A stretch of 50,689 bases of DNA from an uncultured Rhodospirillales bacterium (GTDB lineage Bacteria > Pseudomonadota > Alphaproteobacteria > Acetobacterales > Acetobacteraceae). The first letter of the stretch is position 1. The number at the start of each line of letters is the position of its first letter. The notes beneath the pieces are model-generated. The model had not been told where the DNA came from. It saw nothing but the letters and a program-made list of their open reading frames with translations, and did no database searches. Below are positions 8,850 to 15,820 of this stretch, one piece after another. Where the stretch lies: contig CAIYMY010000041.1 of NCBI GenBank assembly GCA_903927465.1, positions 1-50,689 of the forward strand. The letters are read 5' to 3'. The translations under genes were made by a program, and so were the position numbers.

Positions 8850-10364
8850 TTATTCCGCCGCGCGCGGCACCTCACACCCCGTATCGCAGCAGCGCCCGGG
8901 TTGCTTGGAAATACGCTTGCCCTCATCCAGAATGCCGCGATCCAGCAGGCGTTCCACGAGTGCGGAGCGTTCTTCGACAGGATAATTGCGCCAAATCTCG
9001 CGCTTCATCGCTTCAGGGCTGCCACCGCCATGGAGAGAGATCACCGAATACCACCCGCCCTGATTGGATGCGGTCAAATCTTCCATGAAGCGCGCGACGT
9101 CCAGGCGCTTTTCCGCCGGAATATCGGCGCGCCCCGCCAGCACCGCGGCAAGCGATGCGGCGGTTTCGGGATTGTGATCCTCATCTGGGCCAGGGAGTGC
9201 GACGATCAATCCGCCCGAGACATAATGGGCCAGCCGGTGCATGTCATAAATCTGCGTCGCCAGCAGTAATTTACCGATATTGCTGAAGACCGCATCGGGC
9301 ATCATGGCGCCGGATTCGGCGCGCGAGCCATAAACACTGGCGGCGACACCGCAGGCGAAGAAGCCTTCCACAATCTTGATCAGATCCACCATGGCATCGC
9401 GGATATGGGCATGGCGGTCCGTATCCAGGCCATTCGCTTCAATCATCAGCGCACCGGCGCCAATCAGCAAATCACCAAAGCCAGCGCGCGCGGCAATGCA
9501 GGAATGGCGATGATGCGTGGCATAGCTGGTGGTGGTGTAGCCGGCCTCCACATGCTCGCCCGCCATGAACACGTGATCCCAGGGCACAAACACATCATCA
9601 AACACCACAACGCCGGTGGATTGGCCGTATTTGGCGCTGAATTTCGCGGCTGCCTCACCGGGGCGGCCTGCGGGGCGCGCCACAATCATCACGCCGGGCG
9701 CGTCTGCCGGCACGGCACAATGCAGCGCGAAATCAGCATCCTCGGCGGTCATGGTGCGACAGGCCATGACCAGAAATTCATGGACGTAGGGCGCGCCGGT
9801 CACAATCGCCTTGGTGCCACGAATGATGATGCCATCTGCACGGCGTTCCTTGATATACACATGCACATCACGATTGGCTTGCTGCCCAGGCCGCGCTGAG
9901 CGATCGCCCTTCGCATCTGTCATGGCAATGCCAAGCGTCAGGTCGCGCGCCTGCACATCATCCAAATAGGCCAGGAAGCGCTGATGCCTTTCTCCGCCAT
10001 GCACCGCATCGGCAAGCTTGGTGCCCTGATGCAGCGCATTCAGCGCATCATGCGCCAAATAGCGTTGCGCGCAGCCGGATTCACGGCAAACCAGGCGCAC
10101 GGCTTCCAGCTTGGCCAGCAAATCATCACGGCTGTCATTTACATGCAGCATGCGATTGACGAGCCGCCCGCTGCCTTGCTGCGTGGCCGTCATCAGCCCG
10201 GCATATTCGCTGCGCTGCGCGAAATCATAGGTCACACCAATGGCATTGATGCCCGGCGCCAGCAGGGGTTCATCCGCAACACTCGCCACCTGGCGGCCAT
10301 TGACGAAAACGCGTGGCTTCAGCGCCCGGAGCGATTCCCGATAATCGGCAGCAGTCATCAGCAT
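8850..10364 (-). CDS. 4-hydroxyphenylacetate 3-hydroxylase / 4-hydroxybutyryl-CoA dehydratase family flavoprotein
   Basis: HpaB/AbfD superfamily protein of 504 residues with an acyl-CoA-dehydrogenase-like fold that binds reduced flavin. AQRYLAHDALNAL (99-111), TKAIVTGAPYVHE (184-195), VFDDVFVPWDHVF (254-266) and HRHSCIAARAGFGDLLIGA (285-303) define the family and align better with the AbfD branch than with HpaB hydroxylase. By my alignment from memory, only the first of the three cluster cysteines of AbfD is kept (C98); the second is Y102 and the third A292, while the cluster histidine matches H285. A Cys-rich tail (GRCCDTGC) lies near the C-terminus. It is probably a monooxygenase or a cluster-free relative. 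It is divergent from, and probably repressed by, the adjacent TetR protein. Confidence 0.85.
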   Translation of the reverse strand: MLMTAADYRESLRALKPRVFVNGRQVASVADEPLLAPGINAIGVTYDFAQRSEYAGLMTATQQGSGRLVNRMLHVNDSRDDLLAKLEAVRLVCRESGCAQRYLAHDALNALHQGTKLADAVHGGERHQRFLAYLDDVQARDLTLGIAMTDAKGDRSARPGQQANRDVHVYIKERRADGIIIRGTKAIVTGAPYVHEFLVMACRTMTAEDADFALHCAVPADAPGVMIVARPAGRPGEAAAKFSAKYGQSTGVVVFDDVFVPWDHVFMAGEHVEAGYTTTSYATHHRHSCIAARAGFGDLLIGAGALMIEANGLDTDRHAHIRDAMVDLIKIVEGFFACGVAASVYGSRAESGAMMPDAVFSNIGKLLLATQIYDMHRLAHYVSGGLIVALPGPDEDHNPETAASLAAVLAGRADIPAEKRLDVARFMEDLTASNQGGWYSVISLHGGGSPEAMKREIWRNYPVEERSALVERLLDRGILDEGKRISKQPGRCCDTGCEVPRAAE

Positions 10365-10386
10365 GATAGGGGCTTTCCATAACCGG

Positions 10387-10427
10387 TTGACGCATAAAAT
10401 TTAACACTGTTAGAATTTACGCGTCAA
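10387..10427. promoter_or_regulatory. 41-bp palindromic operator with overlapping divergent promoters
   Basis: Two 20-bp half-sites (10387-10406 and 10408-10427) around a single C match as an inverted repeat at 17 of 20 positions; outer parts TTGACGC and inner parts TAACA are perfect. On the plus strand TTGACG (10387) and TAGAAT (10411) sit 18 bp apart like -35 and -10 elements. On the minus strand TTGACG (from 10427) and TAAATT (10398-10403) are also 18 bp apart. The right arm ends on the first base of the TetR start codon. The TetR-family repressor probably binds here and controls both directions. Confidence 0.8.
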
Positions 10428-10984
10428 TGACCCGCCCAGACAAGAACGCCGCCAAGCGCGACCATATCCTTGCCGCCGCCAAGGCGCTTTTCGCCGAGGC
10501 GGGGCTTGAGGGGGCGAGCCTGCGCGCCATCGCGGCGCGCGCCGGCTATACGCCCGCCGCGCTTTACTTCCATTTCCCATCGCGTGAGGCGATTTATGCC
10601 GAAGTGCTGCGCGATAGCTTGGTGCGCTTGAAGGCAGCGGTGGAAAGGGGCGCGGCGCAGGATGGGTTTCGCGGCGCGACACTCGCCTTGTTCGATTTCT
10701 ATGCTGCGCATCCGCAGGAATTGGCGCTGGGCTTTTATCTGGGCGGGGGCGGCCTTGCGCCACGCGGGCTGGGGCAGGGGCTTGATCCTGGCTTGAATGC
10801 CGCGCTGATCGCGGCACTGGCACCCATGCGCGCGCTTGGCGGGCAGGAAGCGTCAACCGAAGCTTTCGCGCTTGCGGTTGGTTTGCTGGTGATGTCGGAG
10901 ACACGCCGCATCCGGCTGTTTGGGCATTCAGCGCGCGCGTTGATGGAAAGCCACCTGGCAAGGTTGCCGCAAAACCCAGGCTGA
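10427..10984 (+). CDS. TetR/AcrR family transcriptional regulator
   Basis: DNA-binding repressor of 185 residues. The N-terminal helix-turn-helix runs from DHILAAAKALFAEAGLEGASLRAIAARAGYTPAALYFHFPSREAIYAEV (about 10-58), with the TetR hallmark ALYFHFPSRE; the alanine- and leucine-rich C-terminal part would be the ligand and dimer domain. The ATG at 10427 is the last base pair of the 41-bp operator. A predicted -10 box lies only about 11 bases upstream, so the mRNA may be leaderless; no ribosome binding site is seen. It is probably an autorepressor that also controls the divergent HpaB-type and CaiB genes, and perhaps the LLM monooxygenase 60 bp downstream. The inducer is unknown but is likely the substrate of those enzymes. 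Confidence 0.9.
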   Translation: MTRPDKNAAKRDHILAAAKALFAEAGLEGASLRAIAARAGYTPAALYFHFPSREAIYAEVLRDSLVRLKAAVERGAAQDGFRGATLALFDFYAAHPQELALGFYLGGGGLAPRGLGQGLDPGLNAALIAALAPMRALGGQEASTEAFALAVGLLVMSETRRIRLFGHSARALMESHLARLPQNPG

Positions 10985-11044
10985 ATGACTTGTCCTGCCA
11001 TCGTTGCCGCGCGATGCTGAAACACGGGAAAAGGAAATACGCCG

Positions 11045-12394
11045 ATGAAGCAAATGACGCTGGTGGCCTTTCTGCAGGCGCAGAATTGCTCGAATTATGT
11101 CGGTTCCTGGCGGCATCCCGCGACCATGCAGGATTATCTGCGCCCGGAATATTACCAACGCATCGCCCGCACGCTGGAAGCCGGTTGCTTTCATATGGCG
11201 TTTTTCGATGACCGGCTCGCCATGCCCGATATTCTCGGCCATGACCATGCGGAAGCGGTGCGCAATGGCATTCGCGTGGTGAAGCTTGATCTGGTGTCGA
11301 TCCTGACGGCGATGGGGCTTGCCACCTCCAAGCTTGGGCTCGGCGGGACCTATTCCACCACCTATTACGAACCCTTCCATGTGGCGCGGGTTTTCGCGAC
11401 GCTTGATCACATGCTGGGCGGGCGCGCGGCTTGGAATGTGGTGACATCACTGAATGACAGCGAAGCGCATAACATGGGCGCGGATGATCATCTGGAACAT
11501 GATCTGCGCTATGACCGTGCTGATGAATTCCTGGAGGTTGTGCTGTCGCATTGGGATTCCTGGGGAGATGACGCCATCATCCAGGACCGTGAGAGTGGTA
11601 TCTTCGCCGACGCCGCCAAGGTTCGGCGGCTTGACCACAAGGGCAAATGGTTCAAAAGCCGCGGTCCATTCACCGTGCCGCGCACGCCGCAGGGCCGTCC
11701 CGTTCTGATCCAGGCCGGCCAAAGCGGTCGCGGCAAAAGTTTCGCGGCGCGCTGGGGTGATCTGGTTTTCGTGATCTACCCAAATATGGAAGTCGCCAAG
11801 CGCGGCTATAGCGGTTTCAAGGAACAGGTCGCAGCATCTGGCCGAGACCCCGCGACGGTGCGCATCTGCCCAGCGGTCTATTGCATTGTAGGCGAAACCG
11901 AAGCGGCGGCTGAGGAAAAACGTGCGCTGATTGATGGACTGGCCAAGCCGGTTGATGGGCTTTCGCTGCTGTCTGAAGCGCTGAATTATGATTTCGCGTC
12001 AAAAGGCTTGGATGATGCCTTCACCGATGACGAATTGGCCGGCATCAAGGGTCTGCAAGCCTTGCGCGATCGCGTGGTTGCTTCCAGCGGCAAGCGTAAC
12101 CCGACCTTGCGCGATTTCGTGGAAATCACCGGGCGCGGCACCATTCGTGAATTCCCGGTATTTTGCGGTACGCCAAAGCGTGTGGCGGATGAAATGCAGG
12201 CGTGGTTGGAAGGTAGTGCCTGCGATGGCTTCGTGCTGGCTGCCACGCATATGCCCGGCACTTATGAAGAATTTGTACGCATGGTGGTGCCGGAATTGCA
12301 GCGCCGCGGTGTCTTCCGCAAGGAATTCACCGGCACGACGCTCCGCGAAAATCTCGGCCTGCCGCGCGCCGCGCCCTTCGATTGGCAAAGATAA
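11045..12394 (+). CDS. LLM class flavin-dependent monooxygenase (NtaA/SnaA/DszA type)
   Basis: Bacterial-luciferase-fold monooxygenase of 449 residues that uses FMNH2 supplied by a separate reductase. The opening KQMTLVAFLQAQNCSNYVGSWRHP, the segment MLGGRAAWNVVTSLNDSEAHNMG and the later QAGQSGRGKSFAARWGDLVF are characteristic of the NtaA/SnaA/DszA subgroup, whose members attack nitrilotriacetate, pristinamycin or dibenzothiophene sulfones. GGAAA lies upstream of the ATG. No flavin reductase is adjacent. Position just downstream of tetR suggests a shared regulon with the HpaB-family protein. The substrate cannot be deduced. It converges on dapB with a 5-bp gap. Confidence 0.9.
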   Translation: MKQMTLVAFLQAQNCSNYVGSWRHPATMQDYLRPEYYQRIARTLEAGCFHMAFFDDRLAMPDILGHDHAEAVRNGIRVVKLDLVSILTAMGLATSKLGLGGTYSTTYYEPFHVARVFATLDHMLGGRAAWNVVTSLNDSEAHNMGADDHLEHDLRYDRADEFLEVVLSHWDSWGDDAIIQDRESGIFADAAKVRRLDHKGKWFKSRGPFTVPRTPQGRPVLIQAGQSGRGKSFAARWGDLVFVIYPNMEVAKRGYSGFKEQVAASGRDPATVRICPAVYCIVGETEAAAEEKRALIDGLAKPVDGLSLLSEALNYDFASKGLDDAFTDDELAGIKGLQALRDRVVASSGKRNPTLRDFVEITGRGTIREFPVFCGTPKRVADEMQAWLEGSACDGFVLAATHMPGTYEEFVRMVVPELQRRGVFRKEFTGTTLRENLGLPRAAPFDWQR

Positions 12395-12399
12395 CCAAA

Positions 12400-13173
12400 C
12401 TACATCCCCAGCACATTCTTCATGCCGTAAAGTGCGGGAGAGCGCCCATGCACCCAAAGCGCCGCGCGCACCGCGCCGGTGGCATAGACACGGCGATCAA
12501 AACTGCGATGCGTCAGGCTGATATGTTCTGAAGCGGCAGCGAAAAGCAGCGTGTGTTCACCCACCACCTGCCCGCCGCGCAAAGCCGCGAAGCCAATCGT
12601 GCCGGTGCCGCGCGGGCCGCAATGGCCATCGCGCCCGCTTTCAAGGCCGGCTTCTTCCATGGTGGTGCCGCGCCCGGCTGCCACAGCGCGGCCCAAAGCC
12701 ACCGCCGTGCCGGATGGCGCATCCACCTTCTGGCGATGGTGCATCTCAACAATCTCGGCATCATATTGCGCACCGGGGAGCGCGGCCGCCATGCGCTCCG
12801 CAATCGCCAGGAACAAATTGACCCCCGGCGCGAAATTCGCGGCATAGACAATCGGCGCGCGCTTGCCGGCTTCCGCCACCGCTGCTTCTACCGCTGCGGA
12901 AAGGCCTGAACTGCCGAGAATGAATCCCTTGCCGCAGGCGGCAGCCGCGGCGGCATGGGTGGCGGCGGTATCTGCATGGGTGAAATCAATCACCACATCG
13001 GAAGCGGCGAAAAGCGAGGCGATATCTGGAAAGCTTTGCAAGCCAGAAGGGGCGGGCTTGCCGCCGGTGCGCAAGGTGCCGCCCACACATACCGCACCAG
13101 CGGCGGCGGTTTCCTCAATCAAAAGCTGCCCCATACGCCCGGCCATGCCGGCGATACCGATGCGAATGCTCAT
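12400..13173 (-). CDS. dapB: 4-hydroxy-tetrahydrodipicolinate reductase
   Basis: Reduces 4-hydroxy-tetrahydrodipicolinate with NAD(P)H in the diaminopimelate/lysine pathway, feeding peptidoglycan synthesis. The 257-residue protein has an N-terminal Rossmann motif (IGIAGMAGRMG, 5-15) and the diagnostic catalytic segment EMHHRQKVDAPSGTA with H145, H146 and K149, followed by the tetrahydrodipicolinate-binding DAPSGTA (151-157). The end HRSFDRRVYATGAVRAALWV matches the family C-terminus. It lies downstream of xerC on the same strand, separated by about 210 bp that hold two copies of the palindromic repeat. No other dap gene is in the window. Confidence 0.96.
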   Translation of the reverse strand: MSIRIGIAGMAGRMGQLLIEETAAAGAVCVGGTLRTGGKPAPSGLQSFPDIASLFAASDVVIDFTHADTAATHAAAAAACGKGFILGSSGLSAAVEAAVAEAGKRAPIVYAANFAPGVNLFLAIAERMAAALPGAQYDAEIVEMHHRQKVDAPSGTAVALGRAVAAGRGTTMEEAGLESGRDGHCGPRGTGTIGFAALRGGQVVGEHTLLFAAASEHISLTHRSFDRRVYATGAVRAALWVHGRSPALYGMKNVLGM

Positions 13174-13285
13174 GGCGTTTCTCCCGCAATTTTAAACATT
13201 GTCTGCGCCAATACTGCGCTTTGTCCAGGCTCAGTGCCTGGCCGTCTCACCTTCGTTCGTCGGACAAGCACTAAAAGTTTAGTTT

Positions 13286-13334
13286 GATCGCATTTTCCGA
13301 GTCGCCAAGTTTTCCACTTGGCTTGAAAATGCTT
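13286..13334 (+). repeat. Palindromic repeat family, copy A
   Basis: A 49-bp imperfect palindrome: outer arm GCATTTTC, then CGAGTC, inner arm GCCAAGT, loop TTTCC, inner arm ACTTGGC, TT, outer arm GAAAATGC. It forms a direct tandem pair with copy B at a 53-bp period. It lies between the 3' end of xerC and the start of dapB. All positions pair, apart from the unequal internal loop (6 bases against 2) between the stems. Confidence 0.9.
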
Positions 13335-13338
13335 GTTT

Positions 13339-13387
13339 GACCGCATTTTCCGAGTCGCCAAGTTTTCCACTTGGATTGAAAATGCTC
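13339..13387 (+). repeat. Palindromic repeat family, copy B
   Basis: Second unit of the xerC-dapB pair, 49 bp, same orientation as copy A, with only GTTT between the units. The outer stem GCATTTTC/GAAAATGC is intact; the inner right arm is ACTTGGA, losing one pair. Its last bases overlap the xerC stop codon (complement of 13386-13388), so the element directly abuts the coding sequence. Confidence 0.9.
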
Positions 13388-14318
13388 AATCCGCCCGCGG
13401 ATGCGCCTTCCGCCAAGTCTCCAGCAGCGCCGCCGCATCCACCGCAGTATAGCGCTGCGTGGTGGAAAGGCTGGCATGGCCGAGCAATTCCTGAATGGCG
13501 CGCAAATCCGCACCACCGCCCAGCAAATGCGTGGCAAAGGAATGGCGCAGCGCATGGGGGCTTGCATGTTCCGGCAGCCCGGCAAGTCTGCGAAAATCGC
13601 GTAGCCTTTTCTGTGCCACCGCCGGATCAAGCCGCCCGCCACGCGCGCCGATGAACAGCGGCTCATCCGCTGCTCCGCTGCCGCGTTCGGCCAGATAGGC
13701 CGCCATGGCATCGCGGATCACCGGCAATATCGGCACCAGCCTTTCCTTATTGCCTTTGCCAACTACGCGAAGCGCAGCGTCAGACCCCTGGCGCGGCGCA
13801 TCGCCCAAATTCAGCGCCAAAGCCTCCCCAAGTCTCAGCCCCGCGCCATAAAGCAGCGTGAACAAGGCGCGGTCACGTGCGGCTTGCAGGCGCGGGTGTT
13901 CATGCCGCCCCAGCGCATAGACATCGGGGATTTCTTCGGCGACGGCGCGCGCTTCCTTGATGCTGAGCGCACGCGGCAAAGGCACTTTCGCACGTGGTGC
14001 GCGCAGCCCGGCAAGCGCGATAGGCGCCATGCCCTGATGGCGCTGCAAATAGCGCAGAAAACTCCGTACAGCGGCAAGCTTGCGGGCGCGGGTGGCGCCC
14101 ACATCGCCTTCCATGGCGCGTGCGGACAGGAAGGCGCGCAAATCCGTTAGCCGCAGCGTGCCGAGCGTGGCCAGATCGGGCTCGGCACCCAGATGCCCGG
14201 TCAGAAAGCCAAGGAATTGCGCCACATCGCGCCCATAGGCTTCGATGCTATGCGCACTCGCGCGGCGTTCTTGGGCGAACCAGCCAAGCCAGGTGGCAGC
14301 GGCCTCAGCCCCGGTCAT
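13386..14318 (-). CDS. xerC: Tyrosine recombinase XerC
   Basis: Site-specific recombinase that, with XerD, resolves chromosome dimers at dif. The 310-residue protein has an N-terminal SAM-like core-binding domain (about 5-95) and a catalytic domain with all expected residues: R162 in GAGLRLGEAL, K188 in VVGKGNKER, H255 and R258 in HALRHS, H281 in LLGHASLSTTQRY and the nucleophile Y290. The full set argues for an active enzyme. It lies 62 bp downstream of the DUF484 gene on the same strand, a pairing common in proteobacteria. Palindromic repeats flank it on both sides, and the two copies at its 3' end run into its stop codon. Confidence 0.94.
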   Translation of the reverse strand: MTGAEAAATWLGWFAQERRASAHSIEAYGRDVAQFLGFLTGHLGAEPDLATLGTLRLTDLRAFLSARAMEGDVGATRARKLAAVRSFLRYLQRHQGMAPIALAGLRAPRAKVPLPRALSIKEARAVAEEIPDVYALGRHEHPRLQAARDRALFTLLYGAGLRLGEALALNLGDAPRQGSDAALRVVGKGNKERLVPILPVIRDAMAAYLAERGSGAADEPLFIGARGGRLDPAVAQKRLRDFRRLAGLPEHASPHALRHSFATHLLGGGADLRAIQELLGHASLSTTQRYTAVDAAALLETWRKAHPRAD

Positions 14319-14322
14319 GTCG

Positions 14323-14372
14323 GAGCATTTTCAAGCCAAGTGGAATCAATTGCCGGCTCGGAAAATGCGACC
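14323..14372 (-). repeat. Palindromic repeat family, copy C (inverted)
   Basis: A 50-bp copy in the opposite orientation, filling most of the gap between the DUF484 stop (14381) and the xerC start (14318). The outer stem GCATTTTC/GAAAATGC is exact, whereas the inner right arm has drifted (CAATTG where the others have CACTTGG), so the inner stem is weakened. It begins 8 bp after the DUF484 stop codon in the direction of transcription. Confidence 0.85.
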
Positions 14373-14380
14373 ATACAACG

Positions 14381-15091
14381 CTACCTTGAAATCGCTGCCG
14401 CCACCGCGCGGCCCAAGAACGAAAGGGGTTCCGTGCCATGCCGGGCGGGCAGGGCATTGGCATCCCGCGCGCCCAGCGCCAGCAGCATGAGCGGTTGCTG
14501 CGCCACCGTCACGCGTATCAGCGCATCGCGCACAATCAGGCCCGCGGCTTCGCCATGCAGCGTCTCGGCATCCTCTGGCTTTTTACGCACCAGCACATCG
14601 CGCCCGCGCCCCAATAGTTTTTCGACCATGCCGCGGGGCAAGGGGCGTTGTTCCGGGCGCATCCAAAGCTGGGCCGGGTTCTCCGGCGGCTCAATGCAAA
14701 TGGTGCAACTTTCAAGCCCCAGAAGATTGGGCCATTCCTGCGCAACAGTTTCCGGCACATCATCTGATCGCATCAGCGCCAGCACTGCCAGCCTGACGCG
14801 TGACACCAGCCCAAGCCCGGCGCGTTCCGCATCCAAAGCCAAGCGCAATTCTGCATCCAGTGCGGATGCGCGTTCGCGTTCTGCGCCCAGCATTGCCGCC
14901 ATGTGGTCAGTCAGCCCATCACCATGCACGCGGCGCGGCGGCGCGAGCGCGAGATAAAGTTCAGGCCGCGCCGCCAAAAATCCAGGATTGGCGCGCAAGA
15001 ATTCTTCCACCTCCTCAGCCGAGGGCCCGTTCGGGGCCTTCCCGTCTGAGGGCGGGTTGCTCACAGGATGCTTTGTCCTGTCTTTTTCCAA
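14381..15091 (-). CDS. DUF484 family protein
   Basis: Conserved protein of unknown function, 236 residues, usually encoded beside xerC. The N-terminal part [29 protein letters not shown] (24-52) is the family opening. A predicted coiled-coil helix with many Glu/Arg follows (about 65-100), and then a GAF-like region with [15 protein letters not shown] and the ending [29 protein letters not shown]. Its first 31 bases overlap the 3' end of the transaldolase gene, and it precedes xerC, so the three are probably one transcript. DUF484 has been proposed to be a GAF-type sensor, but no role is established. Confidence 0.88.
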   Translation of the reverse strand: MEKDRTKHPVSNPPSDGKAPNGPSAEEVEEFLRANPGFLAARPELYLALAPPRRVHGDGLTDHMAAMLGAERERASALDAELRLALDAERAGLGLVSRVRLAVLALMRSDDVPETVAQEWPNLLGLESCTICIEPPENPAQLWMRPEQRPLPRGMVEKLLGRGRDVLVRKKPEDAETLHGEAAGLIVRDALIRVTVAQQPLMLLALGARDANALPARHGTEPLSFLGRAVAAAISR

Positions 15092-15717
15092 TCCGCCAAA
15101 AACGCCTCCAGCCCACTATCGGTTAGGGGGTGCTTCAGCAATTGGCGGATCACGCTGGGCGGTAGGGTGGCCACATGCGCGCCAAGCTTGGCACTTTCCA
15201 CCAGATGGATAGGGTGGCGGATGGAAGCCACCAAAACCTCCGTGCGGAGTGTGGGGTAATTGCGGTATATCTGCACAATGTCTGCAATCAGCCGCATGCC
15301 ATCGGTCGCAATATCATCAAGCCGCCCGACAAAGGGGGAAATGAAGGCGGCACCCGCCTTGGCGGCCAGCAGCGCTTGGGCTGCGGAAAAGCAAAGCGTG
15401 ACATTCACCAAGGTGCCTTCGGCGGCAAGCGTCCGGCAGGTAATCAGCCCTGCTTCCGTCAGCGGCACCTTCACCGCCACATTGGTCGCAATGGCGCGCA
15501 GAAAGCGCCCTTCAGCTAGCATGCCGGCAGCGTCCGTCGCGGTCACTTCGGCGCTGACGGGCCCAGGCGTGATGGCGCAGATTTCCGCAATCACCTGCTT
15601 CATGTCGCGGCCGGATTTGGCAATCAGCGATGGATTTGTGGTCACGCCATCCACCACGCCCAATTCAGCAAGGGCGCGGATTTCGGCAACTTCGGCGGTA
15701 TCAATGAAGAACTTCAT
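15061..15717 (-). CDS. fsa: Small transaldolase / fructose-6-phosphate aldolase
   Basis: Class I aldolase of the short TalC/FSA group that makes or cleaves fructose-6-phosphate or transfers dihydroxyacetone units. The 218-residue product starts [20 protein letters not shown], has [14 protein letters not shown] (23-36) and the Schiff-base lysine K83 in [11 protein letters not shown], and ends with a DWKKTG stretch typical of the decameric enzymes. The start at 15717 is chosen because the open frame upstream (to 15882) encodes nothing family-like. Transaldolase and aldolase activities cannot be told apart here. It is divergent from priA over about 103 bp and overlaps the DUF484 gene. Confidence 0.92.
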   Translation of the reverse strand: MKFFIDTAEVAEIRALAELGVVDGVTTNPSLIAKSGRDMKQVIAEICAITPGPVSAEVTATDAAGMLAEGRFLRAIATNVAVKVPLTEAGLITCRTLAAEGTLVNVTLCFSAAQALLAAKAGAAFISPFVGRLDDIATDGMRLIADIVQIYRNYPTLRTEVLVASIRHPIHLVESAKLGAHVATLPPSVIRQLLKHPLTDSGLEAFLADWKKTGQSIL

Positions 15718-15820
15718 GAATTCCAATCCTGCATGGCGAACAACGATGCTTTGGCGGGGGATGGCGCCGCCCGACGCAAAGCGCAAGCTCGCCACCACCA
15801 GCCATGCTAATGAATAGCGC

